Part shown: piece after piece, positions 49,566-58,721 of the stretch
Position numbering within the stretch: position 1 is the stretch's first letter
Layout of the letters: each line of letters starts with the position of its first letter
Assembly: GCA_900553855.1 (NCBI GenBank)
Contig: USFG01000008.1
Span: forward strand, 1 to 64,000
DNA: 64,000 nucleotides
From: an uncultured Mycoplasmatota bacterium
Lineage (GTDB): Bacteria > Bacillota_I > Bacilli_A > RF39 > UBA660
Direction: 5' to 3'
Program-made: the position numbers and the translations under genes
The notes under the pieces: generated by a model
What the model saw: only the letters and a program-made list of their open reading frames with translations
What the model was told of the DNA's origin: nothing
Database searches by the model: none

Positions 49566-51236
49566 TTATTTTCCTCCTAATAATTTTTTCTTGGTAGTAC
49601 TATCAAGTGTTTCTTTAGGAAGCTTAATTTCCATATGCTCAAATAAATCACCATATTTAGCTGCTTCGATATTAAATACTGTTCTAAGTTTCTCATCTTG
49701 ACCAATTAATGTGAGTAGATCCTTTGTTTGTTCTAAAAATAATTTTTTATCATTTTTAAGATTTTCTTTTGCACTTATATATTCTATAAACCTATTAATT
49801 AGACATAATTTACTTTCATTGTAATAATCATTAGATAAATTGCAATAGACAATTGCTGCTTCTATGGCAATAGTTAAAATAGTAAGTATAATAGAAAATG
49901 TAACACTATTACTACATGCTTCGACATTTTTGGATTCTAAGTCTATAATATTATAGACAATTTCATAATAATCTACATATTCTTGAATAATATCACCATT
50001 ATCTTTTATGTTAACAATTTCACTGCTATTAACAGGTACAGTAGCATTGCTATTCCAATAATCTAAATACCCATTAATATCTTGATATTTTAAATAGCTT
50101 AAATCATAAACGATTTTTCTTCGATACCACATAGCATCTTCCTCTGTAATTCTAAAATGATAATTTACTTTAGAATTATAGTCTTCAATATCATCACTAG
50201 TTAATGTATCATATTTAATAACATAGGCTATTTTATTTGTATCATCAACAATTTCTCGTTCATCACTATGGGTATAAGTATTATCATAAGAATTGTATGT
50301 ATCTTTACTAACATCATATGAATATTCTTTGAATAACTTTTTGCCTAAAAAATTAAATAAGCTAAAACTAGCTACGGGTATTGATAACACTATGGCAACT
50401 GCGACAATTGACTTCATAAGTTCTTTAAATTCTAATTTAAATGTTTTAACACTATCTTCATATCTTTTTTCAGTATTAGAATAATCTTTATATTTTTCTT
50501 TAATATCTTTTTCAACTGACTCAATATTTTTAACCATGTTATTAGCAGGAACTCTTATAACATTTTTTAATCTATCTTTTTCATCTTTAAATACCATTAA
50601 TTTAAGAAAATCATTATCTAATAGTGAACTATTACTACCATTTCTTTTGATTTCATAGTATTTAGCTTCAATTTCGGGATATTTTTCAAAATTAATTTCA
50701 TCAACTGCAGTTTTTATTTTTCTTTCAATAAATGACTTATCGATTTCACTAGCTTTGCAAAATTCTAGCAAAGTGCTTTTTCCAGTATAGTATATTTCAA
50801 AACAAATTACTTTAAAAACACCTGTATAAAATGGCTCAACAATTTTCTTTTCTTCTTCATAATCAATCACTGACGAATTTCCAAGACTTCTAAGTAGTTT
50901 TTTAATTTCACCAATTATTTCATTAATCCTATCTTCTTTAATATAATTTTTATCTAAATATTCAGCATAATTTTTCACTTTAATATATATTTCAAAAGAA
51001 TCTAAACTGTTATCTAATTTTTCTAATCTTGTCATTGCATTAGAGTAATCGATGATTATAAAGCCTTCAAATTTTTTATTTTTAGATGTTTTTACTTTTG
51101 AATTAGTATCAATAATAATGTTTTCTAATTCTTCTCTAAATGGTTTAATATTAAAACCAATTCTTTCTATTGCTTCTATTTTGTCTTCAACCTGTATTAG
51201 TTTAGCTTTGTAATTTAGTGCTACATCTGTATTCAT
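49566..51236 (-). CDS. Two-TM coiled-coil protein, paralog 1 of a tandem pair
   Basis: 556 residues, same architecture as its downstream neighbour. A helical cytoplasmic region lies at residues 1-270. A membrane helix (SIVAVAIVLSIPVASFSLFNF, about 280) precedes an external Tyr/Asp-rich region (300-445). A second helix (SIILTILTIAIEAAIVYC) precedes a C-terminal cytoplasmic tail ending with the shared FNIEAAKYGDLFEHMEIKLPKETLDS. The promoter carries the shared element. The ribosome site TAGGGGGGAATTAG is G-rich like those of the other regulon members. Function unknown. Confidence 0.7.
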   Translation of the reverse strand: MNTDVALNYKAKLIQVEDKIEAIERIGFNIKPFREELENIIIDTNSKVKTSKNKKFEGFIIIDYSNAMTRLEKLDNSLDSFEIYIKVKNYAEYLDKNYIKEDRINEIIGEIKKLLRSLGNSSVIDYEEEKKIVEPFYTGVFKVICFEIYYTGKSTLLEFCKASEIDKSFIERKIKTAVDEINFEKYPEIEAKYYEIKRNGSNSSLLDNDFLKLMVFKDEKDRLKNVIRVPANNMVKNIESVEKDIKEKYKDYSNTEKRYEDSVKTFKLEFKELMKSIVAVAIVLSIPVASFSLFNFLGKKLFKEYSYDVSKDTYNSYDNTYTHSDEREIVDDTNKIAYVIKYDTLTSDDIEDYNSKVNYHFRITEEDAMWYRRKIVYDLSYLKYQDINGYLDYWNSNATVPVNSSEIVNIKDNGDIIQEYVDYYEIVYNIIDLESKNVEACSNSVTFSIILTILTIAIEAAIVYCNLSNDYYNESKLCLINRFIEYISAKENLKNDKKLFLEQTKDLLTLIGQDEKLRTVFNIEAAKYGDLFEHMEIKLPKETLDSTTKKKLLGGK

Positions 51237-51266
51237 AAACTAATTCCCCCCTATAAATTAAGATAT

Positions 51267-51306
51267 ATACTACCATACTTTTAATGAAAAAGCAAACATT
51301 TTTTTG
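51267..51306 (-). promoter_or_regulatory. Promoter with shared upstream element (copy 3)
   Basis: TTGCTT (51290-51295), 17 bases, TAGTAT (51267-51272). CAAAAAAATGTTTG at 51293-51306 overlaps the -35. Confidence 0.7.
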
Positions 51307-51316
51307 ATTTTATAAT

Positions 51317-51350
51317 ATATAAAAACACAAAAGAAAATCTAATGTGTTTA
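51317..51350 (-). terminator. Terminator of priA
   Basis: AAACACA and TGTGTTT arms with an A/T-rich loop, followed by TTATATATT, some 60 bases after priA. Confidence 0.55.
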
Positions 51351-51409
51351 AATTATAAAATATAACATATTACGACCTATTTTACCCATCCTAAAATAAC
51401 AATAACTGT

Positions 51410-53584
51410 TTACGCCCTAGTTGGATTATTATCTATTTCAATATTTACTTTACTATTTAATCTATAAATATCATCTAAGTATTTTAAATGTTCTTTAACC
51501 AAATTATAGGCTTTATATTTTAATATTATTTGAAATCTATAAACATTATTTATTTTAAACATTGCAGCTGTTGTTGGTCCTAAAATTATAACATTAGTAA
51601 GTTTTTTATCTAAATAACCTTTAACTTTAGATATTTCTTTAGATGCTTCATTATAATCTTTAGATGCAATTAAAATTTTAGTTATATAAAAATATGGCGG
51701 ATATTTAAGAATTTTTCTAATATTCATTTCATAATTATAAAGAGATTCATAATCATTATTTTTAGCATATTCTATTATTTTGTTATCACTATTAAATGTT
51801 TGAATTACAGCATCTGATTTATCACTTGCTCTTCCAGCTCTACCAATTGTTTGAGTAATAAGTTCAAAAGTATTTTCTCCACTTCTAAAATCAGGAATAT
51901 TTAAAGAATCATCTGCATTAATTATGGCTGCTAATGTTACTTTAGGAAAATCAAATCCTTTACTAATCATTTGAGTACCAACAATTATGCTTACATCTTC
52001 GCTTTCTATTTTAGCTATAATTTCGTCTTGGCTACCTTTTTTACTGGTTGTATCAGCATCCATTCTAACTGTTTTAACATTATATCTTTTATTAATTTCT
52101 TCTTCTAACTTTTCAGTACCAAGTCCAAAATTAGTTAAAGATTTTTCCATACAACTTGGGCAGGTATCGGGATTATTAATGGTATATCCACAATAATGGC
52201 ATCTTAAATTATTACTTGTTTTATGATAAGTTAAAGATATTTCACAATGAGGACATTTAAACGTGTATCCGCAATTTTTACAATTAACAATAGTTGAAAA
52301 ACCTCTTCGATTAAGCATTAATAAAACTTGTTCATTTGCTTCTAGTTTCTCCCTTATTTTTTGATCTAAATAATCACTTATAATCATATTTCTTTTTTTA
52401 TATTCTTCTTGCATATCAACTATTTTAGTAGTAGGCATTACACTTTTTCCAATTCTTTTGGTTAAAGATAGTAAAGTATAAACCCCTTTTTTAGCCCTAG
52501 CCATTGTTTCAAGTGAAGGTGTTGCAGAACCAAGTACAACTGGACAATTGTGATATTTGCTTCTTAAAAGAGCAATATCTCTAGCATGATATCTAGGATT
52601 ACTATCTTGTTTATAGTTACTACTTTGTTCTTCATCTAATATAATTATTCCAATTTTTTCAAAAGGAACAAATATAGCACTTCTAGTTCCAACAACAATA
52701 TGAACATCTCCATTTAAAATTTTATGATATTCATCATATTTTTCACCATCTGATAAAGCACTATGGAAAATAGCAACATCACTACCAAATCTTGAATAAA
52801 ATCTTGAAACTATTTGATGAGTTAAACTAATTTCTGGAACAAGAAGTATTGCACATTTGCCTGTTTTAACTACTTTTTCAATTAACTCCATGTATACCTC
52901 AGTTTTGCCTGATCCAGTTACCCCATGAAGTAAAAATATTTCGCTTTTATTAAAACTTTCCTCTACTTTATCTACTACTTCTTTTTGTTCTAAAGTTAGT
53001 TCTTTTTTCTTAAAACTATTATTATCAATATTTATTCGATATTTATTAACTTTATTTATTTTAATAATATTTTCATTAACAAGTTTTTTAACTATATCTA
53101 AACTATATTCTTTTTTTAAGATTTTTTCATTATTTAAAAGTCTATTAAGTAGTTCAATTTGTTTAATACTTCTTTTATTATTGTTAGTATAATTAATAGC
53201 AGTATCTTTATTTATTAATTCTAAATATTCATCATATTTTTGATAACTACTTTTAATTGTTTTTATTTTCATAGAAGATGGAAGCATTGCTTGATATGCT
53301 TGAATAAGAGAACAAAGGGTTAATTCTTTTAATGTTTTACCAAGCTCTAATAACTCTTTATTTAAACAAAAGTATTCATCTGTAATACTTGCTATTTCTT
53401 TTAAATTATTGTTATTACAATCATTAGTTATTTCTAAGACAAATCCATTAATTAAGGTATTTCTAAAAGGAACTTTTACTTTCATTCCAACTTTTAAATT
53501 ATCTTTTAAAATATCAGGAATAATATAAGTAAATGTTTGATCTAGGGCTTTAGCACCATATTCAACTAAAATATTAGCATACAT
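51410..53584 (-). CDS. priA: Primosomal protein N' (PriA helicase)
   Basis: 724 residues. A 3'BD domain at the N-terminus (VPFRNTLINGFVLEI) is followed by the helicase with Walker A LLHGVTGSGKTEVYME, LDEEQSSNYKQDSNPRYHARD, and the zinc module of paired CxxC motifs (CKNCGYTFKCPHC, CHYCG, CPSC). The helicase C-lobe motifs GTQMISKGFDFPKV and QTIGRAGRASDK are present. It restarts stalled forks. The length is normal. Confidence 0.97.
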   Translation of the reverse strand: MYANILVEYGAKALDQTFTYIIPDILKDNLKVGMKVKVPFRNTLINGFVLEITNDCNNNNLKEIASITDEYFCLNKELLELGKTLKELTLCSLIQAYQAMLPSSMKIKTIKSSYQKYDEYLELINKDTAINYTNNNKRSIKQIELLNRLLNNEKILKKEYSLDIVKKLVNENIIKINKVNKYRINIDNNSFKKKELTLEQKEVVDKVEESFNKSEIFLLHGVTGSGKTEVYMELIEKVVKTGKCAILLVPEISLTHQIVSRFYSRFGSDVAIFHSALSDGEKYDEYHKILNGDVHIVVGTRSAIFVPFEKIGIIILDEEQSSNYKQDSNPRYHARDIALLRSKYHNCPVVLGSATPSLETMARAKKGVYTLLSLTKRIGKSVMPTTKIVDMQEEYKKRNMIISDYLDQKIREKLEANEQVLLMLNRRGFSTIVNCKNCGYTFKCPHCEISLTYHKTSNNLRCHYCGYTINNPDTCPSCMEKSLTNFGLGTEKLEEEINKRYNVKTVRMDADTTSKKGSQDEIIAKIESEDVSIIVGTQMISKGFDFPKVTLAAIINADDSLNIPDFRSGENTFELITQTIGRAGRASDKSDAVIQTFNSDNKIIEYAKNNDYESLYNYEMNIRKILKYPPYFYITKILIASKDYNEASKEISKVKGYLDKKLTNVIILGPTTAAMFKINNVYRFQIILKYKAYNLVKEHLKYLDDIYRLNSKVNIEIDNNPTRA

Positions 53585-53689
53585 AATAAATACCTTCTTT
53601 CTAACTAATTAATATTATAGCAAATAAAAACATAAATAGTTTAAGTAATTCTATCTATAATTAAAGTTATAAGTTTTATTTTTTTATTT

Positions 53690-53718
53690 TTGCCAATTAT
53701 TTCCACTAGATATATACA
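53690..53718 (+). promoter_or_regulatory. Promoter of the polymerase-YolD pair
   Basis: TTGCCA (53690-53695), 17 bases, TATACA (53713-53718), 40 bases before the start codon. No clear LexA box is visible. Confidence 0.6.
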
Positions 53719-53758
53719 AACAATTGTTTTAATATATTTTCATAAGGAGAAATGTCTA

Positions 53759-55027
53759 ATGAAAAATAATTTATATTCAAATAGAAATATTATTGCAATT
53801 GACTTAAAAAGTTTTTTTGCTTCTGTTGAATGTATTCAAAGAGGTCTTGATCCATTTACTACTGCTCTAGTTGTTTGTGATCCAACTAGAAATGGCGCTA
53901 TTACTTTGGCAGTTACGCCTTTTTTAAAAAATTTAGGAGTTCCATCTAGAGGAAGAGCCTATGATTTACCTAAAAATATTAAAATATTTAAAGCACCGCC
54001 TCGTATGAGCTTATATATTAAAAAAAGCCGTGAGGTTTTAAGTATTTATTTAGAGTATGTTGCTAAAGAAGATATTCATGTTTACTCAATTGATGAAGTG
54101 TTTTTAGATGTTACTAATTACCTTCATATGTATAATATGACTGATTATGAACTTGCTCAAACTATTATAAATGACATAAAGAAAAGAACCGGTCTTACAA
54201 CAACTGCTGGAATTGGTCCAAATATATTACTTGCTAAAATTTCAATGGATATTGAAGCTAAACACGTTCAAAATAACATTGCTAAATGGACTTATGATGA
54301 TGTTAAAACTAAATTATGGTCTATCACTCCTCTATCAAAAATGTGGAGCATTGGGCCACGCATGGAACGTAATTTAAATAAGCTAGGTCTTTATACGGTA
54401 GGAGATATTGCCAAATATGATAAAAATAAATTAAAAGATAAATATGGTATTATTGGTATTGAGCTATGGGAGCATGCTAATGGGATTGATAACGCTAGAA
54501 TAAGTGATTTTAATAATTATATTCCAAAAGAAAATTCAATTAGTCATAGTCAAATTTTATTTAAAGATTATAATCAAAATAACATAATTATTATTATAAG
54601 AGAAATGGTAAGTGTTTTAGTTAGAAGGTTAAGAACAGCACATAAACAAACTTCTTCAATTGGTTTAGGAATCGGTTACTCTAAGGAAACTGGTGGTGGT
54701 TTTTATCACGTAACTAAGCTAGATACTAGTACTTTTAAAGAAGATGAAATAGCTGATATCTGCTTAAACATGTTCGATAAATATTATGAAGAATATATGC
54801 CAATTAGAAAAGTTTCAATTTCTTTTGGTAGATTATCTGATGATATCGGAATCCAACTTAATATATTTGAATCATATGAAGAAGAAAAAACAAACAAAAA
54901 TGGTGAAATTGTTATAGATGAACTTAATAACAAATATGGTGCTAATATGATTTTGAAAGCATCTAGTTTACTTGAAGATTCTACTATTAGAATGCGTAAT
55001 GGGAAGATAGGTGGTCACAATGCCTAA
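53759..55027 (+). CDS. Y-family DNA polymerase of the UvrX/YqjW type
   Basis: 422 residues from ATG 53759, which follows AAGGAGA with 8-base spacing. The catalytic motifs are IIAIDLKSFFASVEC (first Asp) and VYSIDEVFLDVTNY (SIDE). A helix-hairpin-helix region (TPLSKMWSIGPRMERNLNKLGLYTVGDI) and a little-finger domain follow. The UvrX subgroup, with short fingers and a paired YolD, is indicated by the next gene. It inserts bases opposite damage, usually SOS-induced. Coupled to yolD. Confidence 0.92.
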   Translation: MKNNLYSNRNIIAIDLKSFFASVECIQRGLDPFTTALVVCDPTRNGAITLAVTPFLKNLGVPSRGRAYDLPKNIKIFKAPPRMSLYIKKSREVLSIYLEYVAKEDIHVYSIDEVFLDVTNYLHMYNMTDYELAQTIINDIKKRTGLTTTAGIGPNILLAKISMDIEAKHVQNNIAKWTYDDVKTKLWSITPLSKMWSIGPRMERNLNKLGLYTVGDIAKYDKNKLKDKYGIIGIELWEHANGIDNARISDFNNYIPKENSISHSQILFKDYNQNNIIIIIREMVSVLVRRLRTAHKQTSSIGLGIGYSKETGGGFYHVTKLDTSTFKEDEIADICLNMFDKYYEEYMPIRKVSISFGRLSDDIGIQLNIFESYEEEKTNKNGEIVIDELNNKYGANMILKASSLLEDSTIRMRNGKIGGHNA

Positions 55028-55352
55028 TCGAAACGCGATTAAATGGGCTCCTTTTAATTCAGTTATTAACGGCAACTATATAATGAATATGATAGTTAAA
55101 GAAAAATCTAGAATAGTTAAACCGGATTTATCAGAAGAACAAATAAATGAGTTTGAAAATTTAATTAAAGAATCATTAATTAATAAAATACCTTTAGAAT
55201 TTACTATTTACGATAATGGATATACTAAAAATATAAAAGGAACCGTTACTAAAATAGACAGTTCCTTAAATAAAATATTTTTAAACTATAATAATCATAT
55301 CTTCTTTTGTGAAATAATGAATATTAAAAAACTAGATTATTTCTTATCGTAA
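55020..55352 (+). CDS. YolD-like protein
   Basis: 110 residues from ATG 55020, placed by AGGTGG six bases upstream and overlapping the polymerase stop. NRNAIKWAPFNSVI at the start is the YolD core (R..KW.PF), followed by a beta-rich second half (IPLEFTIYDNGYTKNIKGTVTKID). YolD genes are found next to UvrX/YqjW polymerases and are thought to act as UmuD-like partners. The 3' end overlaps the convergent TtcA-like gene by 16 bases. Confidence 0.88.
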   Translation: MPNRNAIKWAPFNSVINGNYIMNMIVKEKSRIVKPDLSEEQINEFENLIKESLINKIPLEFTIYDNGYTKNIKGTVTKIDSSLNKIFLNYNNHIFFCEIMNIKKLDYFLS

Positions 55353-56167
55353 TCATCTAAAAATGAATGATTTACTCCATCTTTGTGCCAAGAAAGTATA
55401 CAATTCATATTAACATTATCCATTGCTTTAAAAATATTAGCATCAACACTTGGATTAATTTTACGTAAATTTTTAATTAGTTCTTTCATTTCTTTACGTT
55501 TACTTGTTCCATCATTTATTAAGGAACAACCTTCTGTAAAACGACATGCACAATTTATAAAAGTTAATTCGTTATTATTTTTCCAAGCAATAATAGATGC
55601 TTCTTTAACTAAATATAGTGGTCTAATTAAATCTATTCCTTCATAATTATCAGAATGCAATTTAGGCATCATTGTTTTAATTTCGGCTCCATAAAACATT
55701 GATAAAAGAGTCGTTTCAATAACATCATCAAAGTGATGACCTAACGCAATTTTGTTGCATCCTAACTCCTTAGCATGATTGTATAAATATCCTCTACGCA
55801 TCCTTGCACATAAATAGCAAGGACTTTTTGAATCCACATTAGCAACTACATCAAAAATATCACTTTCAAACATATCTAATGGAATATTTAATATTTTTGC
55901 GTTATCTAATATAAAATTACGATTATATTCATTATAACCAGGATCCATAACAACATAATGAGCATTAAATTTAACGTTGCCATGCCTTTGTAATTCTTGA
56001 ATACACTTCGCAAGTAAAAATGAATCTTTTCCTCCACTAATACAAACCATGACATTATCATTTTCTTCAATTAATTTATAATCAGAAACGGCTTTAACAA
56101 ATTTAGACCATATTTCTTTACGATATGTTGTTATAATGCTTCTTTCTATTTCTTTATACTTCTCCAT
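55337..56167 (-). CDS. TtcA-family PP-loop tRNA thiolation enzyme
   Basis: 276 residues from ATG 56167, which has GAGG upstream; ATG 56182 lacks it. The PP-loop is MVCISGGKDSFLLAK. The TtcA-type cysteine pair CYLCARMRRGYLY is present, then GHHFDDVIETTLLSMFYG, and a further Cys group CACRFTEGC. The family adds sulfur to tRNA bases with an Fe-S cluster bound by the Cys residues. The adjacent cysteine desulfurase probably supplies the sulfur. The exact position modified (C32 in E. coli TtcA) is not certain for this clade. Confidence 0.85.
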   Translation of the reverse strand: MEKYKEIERSIITTYRKEIWSKFVKAVSDYKLIEENDNVMVCISGGKDSFLLAKCIQELQRHGNVKFNAHYVVMDPGYNEYNRNFILDNAKILNIPLDMFESDIFDVVANVDSKSPCYLCARMRRGYLYNHAKELGCNKIALGHHFDDVIETTLLSMFYGAEIKTMMPKLHSDNYEGIDLIRPLYLVKEASIIAWKNNNELTFINCACRFTEGCSLINDGTSKRKEMKELIKNLRKINPSVDANIFKAMDNVNMNCILSWHKDGVNHSFLDDYDKK

Positions 56168-57284
56168 TTTTAACCTCTTCATATACTTTATTAAATATTT
56201 TTATAAATTCATCTATTTCTTCACTAGTTGTTAAATAAGATAAACTAATTCTAATTGATGAACTAGCTCTTCCTTTATCTTTAGTTAGTGCATACACTAA
56301 TTTTGAAGGCGTCATTATTGGACAACAACTAGTTTTACTAGAAACCATTACTCCATTTTGATTTAATTTATCAACAAAAAGAACTGATTTTACTTTCTTA
56401 ACACTTATATTAATTGTATAAGGCAAGCTTTTTGCAGTACTATTAATAATTACATCTTTATTTTGTTTTAATAAGTTAATTAAATAATCATGAAGTTCCT
56501 TAACATATTTATATCTTTCATCTAAATTTTTATATGCTTTTTCAATTGCAACTGCCGTACTCGCAATTAAATTGGTATTAGGAGTACCACTACGATAAAC
56601 AGTTGTTGATTTGCCACCTAATATTTGAGGTTTTAACTCGATATTTTTTCTTTTTACTAAAATAGAGATTCCCATTAACCCATAAAATTTATGCGGAGCA
56701 ATAGTTACTAAATCAGCATTTTGAATATCTATATTAATTTTACCAATTGCTTGAGATGCGTCAGTATGGAAAACAATATGATCATAATTTTTTAAAAGCT
56801 TTCCAATTTCTTCAATAGGTTGTTTTATTCCAAGCTCTGAATCGACAGAAGTTACTGATACTAAAATAGTTGTTGGTCTAATCATACTCTTTAAAACATC
56901 TATGTCAACTATTCCATCTTTGTTAACTGGAATTATTTCTACTTCATAACCTTCTTCTTGTAAACGTAAACAAGAACTCATTACTGAATTATGTTCAAGA
57001 CTACTAACTAAAATATGATTTCCAAAATTTTTATATCGATAAGATGCACCTAATATCGCTAGATTATTACTTTCAGTAGCACCACTTGTATAAATTATTT
57101 CATCGGGATTAACATTTAAAATATTGGCAATTTTTTTATTAGCTTCATCAATAACTTTTTTAGCCATTTTTCCCATATCATGATTAGAGTTCGGATTACC
57201 ATAATAGTTATTTGTAACATTTACATAGCAATCTAATACATCTTTATCAACCGGGGTTGCCGAAGCATAATCTAAATATATCAT
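56154..57284 (-). CDS. NifS/IscS-type cysteine desulfurase
   Basis: 376 residues. YLDYASATPVD start, TSGATESNNLAILG, the PLP lysine in VTIAPHKFYGLMG and the mobile-loop cysteine in SSKTSCCPIMTP place it among group I desulfurases distinct from the SufS at 21 kb. It overlaps the TtcA-like gene by 14 bases, so its persulfide likely feeds tRNA thiolation rather than Fe-S assembly. Ribosome site AAGGAGGGCCTATG. Confidence 0.93.
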   Translation of the reverse strand: MIYLDYASATPVDKDVLDCYVNVTNNYYGNPNSNHDMGKMAKKVIDEANKKIANILNVNPDEIIYTSGATESNNLAILGASYRYKNFGNHILVSSLEHNSVMSSCLRLQEEGYEVEIIPVNKDGIVDIDVLKSMIRPTTILVSVTSVDSELGIKQPIEEIGKLLKNYDHIVFHTDASQAIGKINIDIQNADLVTIAPHKFYGLMGISILVKRKNIELKPQILGGKSTTVYRSGTPNTNLIASTAVAIEKAYKNLDERYKYVKELHDYLINLLKQNKDVIINSTAKSLPYTINISVKKVKSVLFVDKLNQNGVMVSSKTSCCPIMTPSKLVYALTKDKGRASSSIRISLSYLTTSEEIDEFIKIFNKVYEEVKNGEV

Positions 57285-57354
57285 AGGCCCTCCTTAAATA
57301 TTTATCTAATTTATTATAGAAAAAAAACAAATAATAGTAAATATTAAATTTAAT

Positions 57355-57383
57355 TTGATATTAAAACGTGTATAAAATATATT
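57355..57383 (+). promoter_or_regulatory. Promoter of the candidate three-hairpin RNA
   Basis: TTGATA (57355-57360), 17 bases, TATATT (57378-57383), with no coding frame downstream on the plus strand. Confidence 0.6.
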
Positions 57384-57389
57384 TAAATG

Positions 57390-57496
57390 GTTATAATAAT
57401 ATTGTCAGAACATAAAATTATAGTTCTGATAATATTACATTAAATAATTAATGTAATAAAATGTGGCTACAATAATTATAGCCACATTTTTAAATA
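57390..57496 (+). ncRNA. Candidate small RNA with three hairpins
   Basis: Stem 1 pairs AATATTGTCAGAAC (57400-57413) with GTTCTGATAATATT (57425-57438), 14 bp with one G-U. Stem 2 is ACATTAA with TTAATGT (57437-57455 region). Stem 3 pairs AAATGTGGCTA with TAGCCACATTT and ends in a T run, acting as a terminator. The only open frames are trivial. Sits between the divergent NifS-like gene and the convergent hup. A multi-hairpin regulatory RNA or untranslated leader remnant; no known family recognised. Confidence 0.45.
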
Positions 57497-57499
57497 TAA

Positions 57500-57527
57500 C
57501 AAAAAAAGAAGCACAGGGCTTCTTTAA
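57500..57527 (-). terminator. Terminator of hup
   Basis: AAGAAGC and GCTTCTT arms with loop CCTGT, followed by a T run on the minus strand. Confidence 0.85.
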
Positions 57528-57531
57528 CAAA

Positions 57532-57804
57532 TTAATTTAAAGCGTCTTTTAATTTGTTTCCAGCTTTAAATGTTGGAGCAACTTTAGCAGGAATTTTAAT
57601 TTTTTCTTTAGTTAATGGATTAATTCCTTCTCTAGCAGCTCTTTCTTTAGCAGCAAATGTTCCGAATCCAACTAATGAAACTTTGCCACCTTTCTTTAAT
57701 GCTTCAGTAATACCAGCAAGTGTTGCATCTAATGCTCTTAGAGCTTCAGCTTTACTCATATTTGCTTCAGTAGCAATAAATTCTACTAATTCTTGTTTAG
57801 TCAT
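57532..57804 (-). CDS. hup: HU family DNA-binding protein
   Basis: 90 residues. MTKQELVEFIATEANMSKAEA, then KKGGKVSLVGFGTFAAKERAAREGINPLTKEKI and AKVAPTFKAGNKLKD, the complete HU fold with the beta arms. Chromosome-compacting dimer. GGAGGAAGTCAAA precedes the start, and a strong terminator follows. Confidence 0.97.
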   Translation of the reverse strand: MTKQELVEFIATEANMSKAEALRALDATLAGITEALKKGGKVSLVGFGTFAAKERAAREGINPLTKEKIKIPAKVAPTFKAGNKLKDALN

Positions 57805-57953
57805 TTTGACTTCCTCCTATTTTAATAATTTTATAAGGCAAATTACCCTACAAATAAAATTTACCAAAACTAGGGACAAAATGCAATAAAAAAGGGCTAT
57901 TTTTTGAAAAAATATATGATTTTACTTAACAAAATTATCAAATTATCTAAATA

Positions 57954-58571
57954 TTAATCTCTTTTAAACTCTTTTGGTTTAGTATTAGATACATATTTAA
58001 CAAATTCACCCATTTTTTTATACTTTTCTATTCCTTCTTCAGTGAAAAAAATACTTTTTCTCAAATTAAATCTACAATAACTATCTATTAAGCTTGATAT
58101 AAAATCTTTTTCTTTATCTTTATTTATATGTATAGTTCTGGGCCATGAAGGAATCAGTTCTTTTGGTAGGTCAACTTTGTAATTACCTAAGTACGTAAAT
58201 TTATCTAAATCTTTTTTGGTAATATTTAGTTCAAATAAATAAGAGTATAAATAATTATATTCATCCGGGTAAAATATTGTTTTTCGATTTTTCTCTGCAT
58301 CATCATATGTTTCATGACCATGAAAAGGATAAAATCTTTCTTCCCATATGATTAAATTTTTTTTTACATATTCCGAATTGTTAATAGTGTTAAAATCTAC
58401 ATTATCAATGGAATCTATTATTTTGGCTCTAAATAATTTTTTTGAGATACTACTATCATATTTTTCACTAAAATCTTCTGATTTTATAAATAGAAAATAT
58501 TTTCCATCAAATTCCTTATTATAATTTTCAATCTTAATAGCAAGCGTATCGCCTTCGTTTAATTTTATCAT
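57954..58571 (-). CDS. Uncharacterised acidic soluble protein
   Basis: 205 residues, Tyr/Phe/Lys-rich, no membrane segment. The N-terminal beta-rich part begins MIKLNEGDTLAIKI and KYFLFIKSEDFSEKY. It is followed by an ERFYPFHGHETYDDAEKNRKTIF segment and a helical C-terminus. This shape recalls the immunity/SUKH-like proteins that protect against polymorphic toxins, but no family match is claimed. Ribosome site AAAGGAGAAAAA. Flanking bases hold no other gene. Confidence 0.6.
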   Translation of the reverse strand: MIKLNEGDTLAIKIENYNKEFDGKYFLFIKSEDFSEKYDSSISKKLFRAKIIDSIDNVDFNTINNSEYVKKNLIIWEERFYPFHGHETYDDAEKNRKTIFYPDEYNYLYSYLFELNITKKDLDKFTYLGNYKVDLPKELIPSWPRTIHINKDKEKDFISSLIDSYCRFNLRKSIFFTEEGIEKYKKMGEFVKYVSNTKPKEFKRD

Positions 58572-58721
58572 TTTTTCTCCTTTAATTATCTAGTATAAAT
58601 ATATCATATGTTTTTTAGTATGAGAAATAAATTCATATTCTTAATTAATTATATCACTTTAATATTACAAATATATTAAGTTTCACTATTAAAAAAAAGA
58701 CAACAATTTAAAATGTTATCT

